From Chloroflexi bacterium RBG_16_68_14 (GTDB lineage Bacteria; Chloroflexota; Dehalococcoidia; DSTF01; RBG-16-68-14), in the NCBI GenBank assembly GCA_001796995.1, contig MGOB01000053.1, positions 1 to 7,643 on the forward strand: a stretch of 7,643 nt of DNA, read 5' to 3'. The notes under the pieces were generated by a model. That model did not search any database. It was given only the letters and a program-made list of their open reading frames with translations, and was not told the origin of the DNA. A program made the position numbers and the translations under genes. Positions 1 to 5,107 of the stretch are shown in pieces; positions within the stretch are counted from its first letter, which is position 1, and each line of letters starts with the position of its first letter.

Positions 1-1
1 C

Positions 2-1090
2 AGCCAGCGCGACGGCCGCTGGCCCTCCAGCCAGCAGTCGCTGGTGGGCACCCACTACCTGTACAACATCGGGCGCGGCGCGGCGATCCTGGTGGACAAG
101 TGGAACGGAGCGCCGCAGGTCCGTCCCATCGCCGGCACCGATACCGACAGCGACCCGACCATCGTGGAGAACTGGTACTTCGCCGTCTGGGGTTACAACG
201 GCTTCACCGGGCCGGGGGCCAACCGGAGCAACCACCCCATGGATCCCGACTACGCCTGGCCGCGCACCGGCTTTAGCTGCGGCCCGGCGGACGACGGCTT
301 TGGCCACCGCTATGGCGACTACCCCTACCAGGAGCTGGTCTTCGGTTGCGCGTCGCGGCCGCCGTCGGTGGACGGGGAGCAGCTCTGGACGCCGCCAGCG
401 GTGCCCCTCAGCCTGCCGGACCTGAGCAACCCGGAGTGGAGCGAGCCTCTCAGCCTGGACAACTTCGTCTACCCCTTCGCGGACATGGACATCACGACGC
501 CCCAACCATGGCACAACGACCAGACGACGCAGCCGGAGGCCAGCGTCCCTTCCTTCCTCCTGGGCTCGCCCATCCTGCGGGTGAGCCACACGTCGGTTGA
601 CCAGCTCGTGAATGAAGTGACCATCTCCAACATCGGCAACGGCATCCTGGCCTGGCGGGTCAAGCACCAGCAGGACTGGATCGCCGTGGACAAGCAGGCT
701 GGCGTGGCGCTCGCCCGCGACGTGCCGTGCGCAGAGGACAGCCCCTGCGAGCGCAGCGCCACCCTCACCATCACCGTCGCCCCGGAGCAGGCGCCCTCCC
801 CGAACGCGCCCGCCTGGGTGGAGATCGAGTCGCTCACCACCGGCGAGGTCCGGTACGTCTGGGTATCGTACGGCAACCCCGAGCCGCTCCCCATCGCCGG
901 GGACGTGGACTGTGGAGGCAACGCCAACGCCGTCGACGCCGCCCTCCTCCTCCAGTTCACCGCCGGCCTCGTCGACGCGCTCGCCTGCCATTCGAACGCG
1001 GACGTGAACCAGGACAGCGCCGTCGACCCGGTAGATGCGGCGCTGATCCTCCAGTTCGAGGCAGGGATCATCGGCGGCCTGCCACCGTAG
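2..1090 (+). CDS. Secreted dockerin protein with transglycosylase-like N-terminal part (5' end missing)
   Basis: The reading frame is open from the first bases of the window, so the gene starts upstream; the GTG at 44 is only an internal codon. Residues are numbered from that GTG. Residues 5-55 (YNIGRGAAILVDKW, then ENWYFAVWGYNGF) resemble the C-terminal half of the lysozyme-fold/SLT-like domain of Gram-positive and Chloroflexota transglycosylases. The catalytic Glu would lie upstream, so enzyme function is inferred. Residues 108-170 are a Pro-rich linker. Residues 176-277 look like a BACON/Ig-like beta domain (WIAV..., then a second strand set). Residues 286-348 are a dockerin type I pair. 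Repeat 2 has the full calcium loop D-V-N-Q-D followed by D at position 12. Repeat 1 keeps D-V-D and the last D but has Gly at loop position 5. C290 and C315 could form a disulfide. The protein is probably extracellular and acts on the wall or binds a cohesin. The dockerin call is firm; the enzyme call is moderate. Confidence 0.8.
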   Translation, partial: SQRDGRWPSSQQSLVGTHYLYNIGRGAAILVDKWNGAPQVRPIAGTDTDSDPTIVENWYFAVWGYNGFTGPGANRSNHPMDPDYAWPRTGFSCGPADDGFGHRYGDYPYQELVFGCASRPPSVDGEQLWTPPAVPLSLPDLSNPEWSEPLSLDNFVYPFADMDITTPQPWHNDQTTQPEASVPSFLLGSPILRVSHTSVDQLVNEVTISNIGNGILAWRVKHQQDWIAVDKQAGVALARDVPCAEDSPCERSATLTITVAPEQAPSPNAPAWVEIESLTTGEVRYVWVSYGNPEPLPIAGDVDCGGNANAVDAALLLQFTAGLVDALACHSNADVNQDSAVDPVDAALILQFEAGIIGGLPP

Positions 1091-1129
1091 GAGAACGGCT
1101 GTGCGCCGGGCATCGCGGCCGCGGAGCTG

Positions 1130-1138
1130 TGCTATACT
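1130..1138 (+). promoter_or_regulatory. Extended -10 promoter element for the DUF6391-like gene
   Basis: TGCTATACT matches the extended -10 consensus TGnTATAAT at eight of nine positions, counting n as a match. It lies 19 bases before the ATG at 1158, which predicts a short leader of about 12 bases. No good -35 is seen 16-18 bases upstream, as is common with extended -10 promoters. The same nine bases recur at 5088-5096 before another gene start. Confidence 0.55.
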
Positions 1139-1157
1139 GGCCTGAGGTATCGAGAGG

Positions 1158-1652
1158 ATGCTAGGACAGATCATCGGTTCGGTGCGGCGCAACCACGCGC
1201 TGGAGCACGCGACGATCTCGGTGCTGGCCGGCAAGCTGGGGCGCGACGTCCGCCTGGTGGGCCGCGCCACCCGCAACGGCTTCTACCTGTATGGGGACAT
1301 GCCGGTGGAGCGGGTGCGGGAGTCGGTCATCGAGGCGTTGCAACGGCTGCGCCGTGGCGAGTCGCACCTGGCCGTCTCGCCCATGTGCGGGACGAACCTG
1401 GCGGTGGCCGGATTGCTGGCCGGCTTCTCGTCGCTGCTGGCGCTGGGCAACCGGAGCCGGCTGGAGCGGATACCGAACGTCCTCCTGGCCTCGATGCTGG
1501 CGGTGCTGGCCGCCCAGCCCTTGGGCCGGCTGGCCCAGAAGCACGTGACCACCGACCCGGACCTCTCGGACACGGAGCTGGTGGGCATCCGGCAGGGGGG
1601 GAGAGGCCCCGGGCGCTTCCACAAGGTCGAGACGACGCGCGCGCCGAGATAG
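1158..1652 (+). CDS. DUF6391-like small membrane protein
   Basis: This 164-residue protein resembles the DUF6391 family of Chloroflexota and cyanobacteria, whose function is unknown. The N-terminus carries the family-type block RNHALEHATI (residues 11-20). A compact alpha/beta stretch follows (FYLYG near 42-46, a charged helix 50-68). Two hydrophobic segments, about 80-98 and 107-123, are likely membrane helices, so both ends should face the same side, probably the cytoplasm. The tail has TDPDLSDTELVGI and ends basic. H13, E16 and H17 form HxxEH, the spacing of the zinc site in M16 (inverzincin) peptidases; metal binding is untested. The ATG at 1158 is chosen because the conserved block starts nearby and purine-rich GAGAGG lies just upstream. 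The family call is from memory of the motif, not a search. Confidence 0.8.
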   Translation: MLGQIIGSVRRNHALEHATISVLAGKLGRDVRLVGRATRNGFYLYGDMPVERVRESVIEALQRLRRGESHLAVSPMCGTNLAVAGLLAGFSSLLALGNRSRLERIPNVLLASMLAVLAAQPLGRLAQKHVTTDPDLSDTELVGIRQGGRGPGRFHKVETTRAPR

Positions 1653-1661
1653 CGCGCGTTG
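1633..1661 (+). terminator. GC hairpin across the stop codon, just before the tRNA
   Basis: ACGCGCGC (1635-1642) pairs perfectly with GCGCGCGT (1652-1659) around a nine-base loop; C1633-G1661 and a G-U pair extend the stem. It contains the TAG at 1650-1652 and ends five bases before the tRNA. There is no T tract, so it is not a standard intrinsic terminator. It may attenuate transcription, protect the mRNA 3' end, or mark a processing point before the tRNA. Confidence 0.35.
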
Positions 1662-1666
1662 CCCGC

Positions 1667-1742
1667 GTCCCCGTAGCTCAGTGGACAGAGCGGCTGCCTT
1701 CTAAGCAGCGGGCCGCAGGTTCGAATCCTGCCGGGGACGCCA
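1667..1742 (+). tRNA. tRNA-Arg (anticodon UCU)
   Basis: A complete cloverleaf can be drawn. The acceptor stem GTCCCCG (1667-1673) pairs with CGGGGAC (1732-1738) in all seven positions. The D stem is GCTC/GAGC (1676-1679 with 1688-1691). The anticodon stem is GCTGC/GCAGC (1693-1697 with 1705-1709) around the loop CTTCTAA. The five-base variable loop is 1710-1714. The T stem is GCAGG/CCTGC (1715-1719 with 1727-1731) with the loop TTCGAAT. The anticodon at 1700-1702 is TCT, which reads AGA (and AGG by wobble). Discriminator G1739 is followed by a genome-encoded CCA (1740-1742). A run of four T residues at 1748-1751 may help end transcription. tRNA-Arg 3' ends are common integration sites, but no integrase or repeated att sequence is seen here. 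Confidence 0.97.
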
Positions 1743-1844
1743 GCTACTTTTCCCCAGGTACGATTTCAGCGCGATAACTGGCATGACGGTGCCATCGGCC
1801 CACTCCTATTCGCTGCAGGCCGCCTGGCCGATACTACTCTTAGC

Positions 1845-1850
1845 GGAGGG
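1845..1850 (+). promoter_or_regulatory. Ribosome binding site that sets the start at 1858
   Basis: GGAGGG lies seven bases before the ATG at 1858. The in-frame ATG at 1783 has no Shine-Dalgarno and sits only 40 bases after the tRNA, so the downstream start is preferred. Confidence 0.7.
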
Positions 1851-1857
1851 CACTCCT

Positions 1858-2643
1858 ATGGACTGGCAGACGCTGCGCCGCGAGAAGCTGGCCAGAGCGG
1901 CCTCGGATACCCGCCAGGGGAAGGAGGGCGCCAGGTGGCGCGTCCTCGGCGAACGGGCTATCGACCTGTGGATGCGCTTTTGGGCCTTCTCGTGGTTGGA
2001 GAAGGGGCTAGCGCTCGGCGGCGCCGCCCTCGTGCTCATCCTCATCCCGGTCGCACTCTTCGCGCTGGCCAGCGGCAACGGCAACGCCGGGGACCAGCCG
2101 AGCGGGGTTCTGTTGAGAGCGACGGCCACCGCTCCCCGCGCGCGGCCCACCGCTACGGCTGCCCTCGTCGTCGCGCCTTCCGCCACACGCACCACGGTCG
2201 CGCCGTCGCCGACGCTGGAGGCAGCGTCCGTCCGCACCGACTGCGGCGAGATCCGCGGCACCGCGTACGCGAGCGAGGCTGAGCGCCTCTGGTTCCTGGC
2301 CAACTGCCTCGACCTGACACCAGCAGCCCAGGCACAGGCCACCGTGGGACCGTCCCTACCGCCCGCCTCCTCCCCGGCCACACCGGTAGGGCCGGCGCCT
2401 TCGCCCACGCCCAGCGCGGCGCTGTCGGCGGAAGAGGTGATCGACCTGGCGGTATGGGCGATGAGCGGTGACGTACCCCTGGGCTACACCGTGAGCGCGG
2501 AGTCCTGTAGCGCCAGCCAGACTGCCAACTCCCAGTGGACCGTGAGCTGCCAGGCGGTACTCCCGGGTTGCCAGAGCCTGGACTGTCGAATAACGCTCAC
2601 CGTCTGCATCATCGAGGAGCCCCTAACCATCTGGTCGTGCTGA
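1858..2643 (+). CDS. Single-pass membrane protein with Pro/Thr linkers and cysteine-rich outside domains
   Basis: I do not recognise a named family. The 261-residue protein has a charged, amphipathic N-terminus (1-48), one strong membrane helix at about 50-72, and then an outside part. That part has two low-complexity linkers rich in Ala, Pro and Thr (about 83-122 and 158-188). Between the linkers is a short block, DCGEIRGTAYASEAERLWFL (128-147), followed by ANC; C129 and C150 could pair. The C-terminal domain (190-261) has six cysteines (217, 231, 238, 243, 250, 261), and Cys is the last residue. The even total of eight and their outside position suggest disulfides. The layout suggests a tethered binding or sensing protein, but function is unknown. 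It stands alone: 115 bases follow the tRNA and 187 precede the next gene. It resembles the sigma-fusion protein at 3709-5004 in having one helix and a Thr/Pro-rich outside part. Confidence 0.75.
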   Translation: MDWQTLRREKLARAASDTRQGKEGARWRVLGERAIDLWMRFWAFSWLEKGLALGGAALVLILIPVALFALASGNGNAGDQPSGVLLRATATAPRARPTATAALVVAPSATRTTVAPSPTLEAASVRTDCGEIRGTAYASEAERLWFLANCLDLTPAAQAQATVGPSLPPASSPATPVGPAPSPTPSAALSAEEVIDLAVWAMSGDVPLGYTVSAESCSASQTANSQWTVSCQAVLPGCQSLDCRITLTVCIIEEPLTIWSC

Positions 2644-2776
2644 TGGGCGGCCGGCGCCATCCCTGAGGCCCCCTTCCCACCGAAACTGGACGCATCTTCG
2701 CCCGACGTGGTAGCTTGGGTGCCACAATCCATGCGACCGTCTCTTTCTTGACAGCAGCGCGTAGGCTGGAAGCCCG

Positions 2777-2803
2777 CCGGGCGCGCTCCGTCCGAACGCC
2801 CGG
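2777..2803 (+). promoter_or_regulatory. Hairpin in the leader of the SDR gene
   Basis: CCGGGCG (2777-2783) pairs with CGCCCGG (2797-2803) around a 13-base loop, 15 bases before the Shine-Dalgarno. No T tract follows. It lies in the 187-base gap 2644-2830, where I see no gene. A TTGACA at 2748-2753 lacks a partner -10 at normal spacing. The hairpin may be a leader structure or just GC-rich chance. Confidence 0.2.
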
Positions 2804-2817
2804 GCAGGGTCTGCCGC

Positions 2818-2825
2818 AGGAGGTG
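2818..2825 (+). promoter_or_regulatory. Strong Shine-Dalgarno before the SDR gene
   Basis: AGGAGGTG is a full match to the anti-Shine-Dalgarno core, five bases before the ATG at 2831. It is the strongest ribosome binding site in the window and fixes this start. Confidence 0.85.
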
Positions 2826-2830
2826 CAGCG

Positions 2831-3712
2831 ATGCGAGATCTCCGAGGGGCGAACGCCATCCTGACCGGTGGGTCGCGCGGCATCGGGCCGTACATCGCCC
2901 GCGCCCTCGCCCGCGAGGGCGTCCACATCGCCCTGGCCGCCAGGGGCCAGGAGCGCCTGGAAGCGGTGCGGGAGGAGGTGGAGGAGCTGGGCGTCCGGGC
3001 GCTGACCGTGTCTGCCGACATCCGGCTGCCCGAAGACCGCGCCCGCCTGGTCGATCGGGTGAGCGCAGAGCTGGGCCCCATCGACCTGCTGATCAACAAC
3101 GCGGGCGTGGAGTCTACCAGCGAGTTCGTCCGCCTGGACCCGCTGACCATCGAGAGCGCCATCGCCACCAACCTCACCGCCGCCGTCCTGCTGATGCGGA
3201 TGGTGCTGCCGGGCATGGTGGAGCGCCGCCGGGGCCACGTGGTCAACATCGCATCGGTGGCGGGGAAGGTGCCGTTGCCCTACGACGCGGTGTACTCGGC
3301 CACCAAGTTCGGCTTGGTCGGGCTCTCCCACGCGGTGCGCGAGGAGCTGCGCGGCTCCGGAGTGGGCGTCTCCGTCGTCTGCCCCGGCTTCGTTGCGAAC
3401 GCGGGGATGTTCGCCGACATCGTCGCCGAGACGGGCGTCCGCGTCCCGGCCATCGCAGGGATGTCCCCGCCGGAGCAGGTAGCGGCCACCGTGCTGCGGG
3501 TCATCCGCTACGACGTGGCGGAGGCGGTGGTGACGCCGCTCTCCGGCCGTCCGCTCCTGGCGGTCTCCTACCTCTCGCCCACAGCGGGCATGGCCATGAT
3601 GCGGCAGACCGGCGTGGTGGACACGTTCCGCCAGATCGCTCAGCGCAGGGCCGCCGCTGGTGGAGACCAGCGGTCGACAGCTCGCGGGCCGGAAGCGCCG
3701 CTCTCGCCTTAA
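2831..3712 (+). CDS. Short-chain dehydrogenase/reductase (SDR), classical type
   Basis: This 293-residue soluble oxidoreductase has every classical SDR mark. The nucleotide loop TGGSRGIG is at 12-19, NNAG at 89-92, catalytic Asn at N114, Ser at S142 in NIASVAG, and the Y155-SAT-K159 pair; CPGFV follows at 184-188. R16 in the glycine loop and R38 after the second strand favour NADP(H) over NAD(H). The Rossmann fold fills about 6-245. A further tail of about 45 residues (STARGPEAPLSP at the end) is Arg/Ala/Pro-rich and probably disordered. The substrate cannot be read from sequence; the family acts on sugars, steroids, acyl groups and many alcohols. A membrane role is unlikely, although SDRs of this shape often act on lipids. 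It is monocistronic and meets the sigma-fusion gene head to head, with stop codons overlapping by four bases. Confidence 0.93.
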   Translation: MRDLRGANAILTGGSRGIGPYIARALAREGVHIALAARGQERLEAVREEVEELGVRALTVSADIRLPEDRARLVDRVSAELGPIDLLINNAGVESTSEFVRLDPLTIESAIATNLTAAVLLMRMVLPGMVERRRGHVVNIASVAGKVPLPYDAVYSATKFGLVGLSHAVREELRGSGVGVSVVCPGFVANAGMFADIVAETGVRVPAIAGMSPPEQVAATVLRVIRYDVAEAVVTPLSGRPLLAVSYLSPTAGMAMMRQTGVVDTFRQIAQRRAAAGGDQRSTARGPEAPLSP

Positions 3713-5004
3713 GGTACGGGCTCGGGAGACGATGTGGGCGTCGGCGGCGCCGGGGTGGCCGTCGGTGGCGGCGGCGTCGCCGTTGGCGGCTGCGGTCTCG
3801 GCGTGGGCGTGTCGGTGGCCGGCACCGACGTGGGCGTGGCTGGGAGCGCCGTTTCTGCCGGCGTCGCCAGCGGAGGGGAAGTAGCGGTCCCCGTGGGCGT
3901 AGGCGTCCTCGTAGGCGCCTTCGTGCGCGTTACGGTCGCGGTCACGGAGCCAGTCGGCGAGGGCGCGGCCTTCTCCTCGCCGTCCTCGAAGGCGCCGGCG
4001 CCGCACAGGGCCGCCAGCGTCACGACCAAGACCAGGAGCCCGCCGGCCAGCATGGCCAGCAGCGGCCCTCGGGCTCCTCCCCCGCCGAAGACGCGGCCAA
4101 ACCAGTCGCCCAAGCCTGCGCCCGCGCCGCCGGGCCGGGGCCAGGCCTCAACGGGCCGGCGAGGGGGCGGGGTGACAGTAGGAGCGATGACGGCCGGCTC
4201 CGCGGCTACCGCCCCGGTGCGGACGGCGTTTTGCAGACGGCTGAGCATCGTCTCCTGCCAGCCGGCAGGAGCGGGGGCCGGCGCCAGGGCGGCGAATACC
4301 TCCAGACCGGCCAGGTAGCGCCGGCGCGTCGCCTGGCAGGTCTCGCAGCCCGCCAGGTGGCGCACGATGCGCCGTCGCAGAGCGACCGACCACTCGTCGT
4401 CGCCCACCAGGAAGTCCAGGTCCAGGCACTCGCGCCGGCCACGGCGCAGGAGGAGGAGAGCGGCGAACGACTCCTCGAGGTCGGCGCGCAGGTGGGCCAG
4501 CCGCTGCTCCAGCGTCTCGGGCCGCGTCCTGAAGATGGCGGCGAGCTCTCGCTCGTCGAGCTGCTGGCGCGCGCTCAGGTGCAGCAGCTCGTACTCCTCA
4601 GGCCGCATCTCCCGCGCTACCTGCCAGGCGAGGCGCGCCAGCTCGGGCAGTTGGGCGGCCTGGGCCGGGTCGGCCAGACGGGCCGGATCGGCTACGACGA
4701 AGCCTTCCTCGCCCTCGGACACCGGCCCCCGGCGATGGCGCAGCCGCTCCCGTACATCGCCGCAGGCGGCGGCGAAGAGCTGCAGCCTGAAGGGCGTCTG
4801 GAGCGCCGCCGCCCGCAGCCCCTGGTAGACGCGAAGGAAGCTCGATTGCACCACCAGCGCCGCCACGTCCCGATCGCGGGAGAGCCGGATGGCGAGATCG
4901 TAGACGCTGCTGAAGTAGCGCCGGTACAGCTCGGCGAAGGCCTCCTCGTCGCCGTCACCCGCCTGCCGGGCGAGCTCTTCGTCGCTGCGCTGGTTGACGT
5001 CCAT
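3709..5004 (-). CDS. ECF-type sigma factor fused to zinc-finger anti-sigma-like domain, membrane helix and Thr/Pro tail
   Basis: The protein has 431 residues, over twice the usual ECF sigma length of about 170-200. Residues 6-92 look like sigma region 2 (DEEAFAELYRRYFSSVYDLA, then QSSFLRVYQGL, then a basic helix ending RERLRHRR). The helix normally reading D-A-E-D is reduced to DVAALVVQ, so this region is diverged. Residues 120-185 look like region 4 (MRPEEYELLHLS, DERELAAIF, TLEQRLAHLRADL). Residues 193-224 resemble a zf-HC2/ZAS anti-sigma finger: H216-x3-C220-x2-C223, with C193 as a possible fourth ligand. A linker (240-311) leads to one membrane helix at about 314-334. The last 90 residues are Thr/Pro/Ala-rich and should lie outside. 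I infer a sigma factor tethered to the membrane by its own anti-sigma part, possibly released by proteolysis. The start has a modest GGAG ten bases upstream. Alternatively it could be a degenerate sigma that no longer binds promoters. Confidence 0.85.
   Translation of the reverse strand: MDVNQRSDEELARQAGDGDEEAFAELYRRYFSSVYDLAIRLSRDRDVAALVVQSSFLRVYQGLRAAALQTPFRLQLFAAACGDVRERLRHRRGPVSEGEEGFVVADPARLADPAQAAQLPELARLAWQVAREMRPEEYELLHLSARQQLDERELAAIFRTRPETLEQRLAHLRADLEESFAALLLLRRGRRECLDLDFLVGDDEWSVALRRRIVRHLAGCETCQATRRRYLAGLEVFAALAPAPAPAGWQETMLSRLQNAVRTGAVAAEPAVIAPTVTPPPRRPVEAWPRPGGAGAGLGDWFGRVFGGGGARGPLLAMLAGGLLVLVVTLAALCGAGAFEDGEEKAAPSPTGSVTATVTRTKAPTRTPTPTGTATSPPLATPAETALPATPTSVPATDTPTPRPQPPTATPPPPTATPAPPTPTSSPEPVP
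3712..3969 (-). repeat. Low-complexity Thr/Pro-coding tract
   Basis: This is the 3' end of the sigma-fusion gene, residues 346-431, almost all Thr, Pro, Ala and Ser in TPT and TATP units. The plus strand shows GTGGGCGT four times (3734, 3803, 3830, 3893). The spacings are multiples of three, so the copies encode the same Thr-Pro-Thr step. The tract is a likely site of length variation between strains, and its G-rich plus strand could form unusual structure. Confidence 0.7.
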
Positions 5005-5031
5005 GCCTGGCCCGCTCCGCTACTGGCCCCT

Positions 5032-5060
5032 AGTGTACACGCTGGAGCCCGCTAGTTCAG
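5032..5060 (-). promoter_or_regulatory. Possible promoter of the sigma-fusion gene, with a GTGTACAC palindrome
   Basis: On the minus strand CTGAAC (5055-5060) and TACACT (5032-5037) are 17 bases apart, which is the right spacing, but they match consensus at only three and four of six positions. The -10 overlaps the perfect palindrome GTGTACAC (5033-5040). CTAGT occurs at 5030-5034 and 5052-5056, 22 bases apart. These could be operator half-sites. The predicted leader is about 21 bases. Confidence 0.3.
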
Positions 5061-5087
5061 CCCGTGACGCCCCCTCCGTCCACCTCA

Positions 5088-5096
5088 TGCTATACT
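5088..5096 (+). promoter_or_regulatory. Extended -10 promoter element for the AIR-synthase-like gene
   Basis: TGCTATACT is an extended -10 ending 11 bases before the ATG at 5108. Transcription should start near 5103, which leaves a leader of about five bases or fewer. No Shine-Dalgarno fits in that space, so the mRNA is predicted to be leaderless or nearly so. The box is identical to the one at 1130-1138, including GCCT one base further on. Confidence 0.6.
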
Positions 5097-5107
5097 CGCC
5101 TCGCCCG

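Noticed and set aside
1385..1777. A frame running through the tRNA, with VAQWTERLPSKQRAAGSNPA
   Set aside because: This peptide is the well-known false translation of a tRNA gene. The intact tRNA-Arg explains it.
1783..1857. Upstream start extending the membrane protein by 25 residues
   Set aside because: There is no Shine-Dalgarno at 1783, while GGAGGG is correctly placed before the ATG at 1858.
1667..1857. tRNA-Arg as an attachment site of an integrated element
   Set aside because: No integrase gene, no direct repeat of the tRNA 3' end and no shift in composition are seen within the window.
2748..2753. Perfect TTGACA -35 before the SDR gene
   Set aside because: No -10-like hexamer lies 15-19 bases downstream; those bases are GC-rich (around AGCCCG). 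It could still be a -35 for an unusual promoter.
2609..4006. A 465-codon open frame on the minus strand, antisense to the SDR gene
   Set aside because: Its product is a His/Arg/Gly/Asp-rich chain with no motif, and it overlaps both the SDR gene and the sigma-fusion tail. It arises from GC-rich third positions of real genes.
3734..4318. A plus-strand frame coding for Gly/Val-rich repeats
   Set aside because: It is the mirror of the Thr/Pro codons of the sigma-fusion tail, not a PE-PGRS-like protein; no ribosome binding site or homologue is recognised.
4994..5107. Upstream TTG start for the HypE-like gene
   Set aside because: It would overlap the sigma-fusion gene start and place the -10 box inside the coding region; family homology begins at KLP right after 5108.
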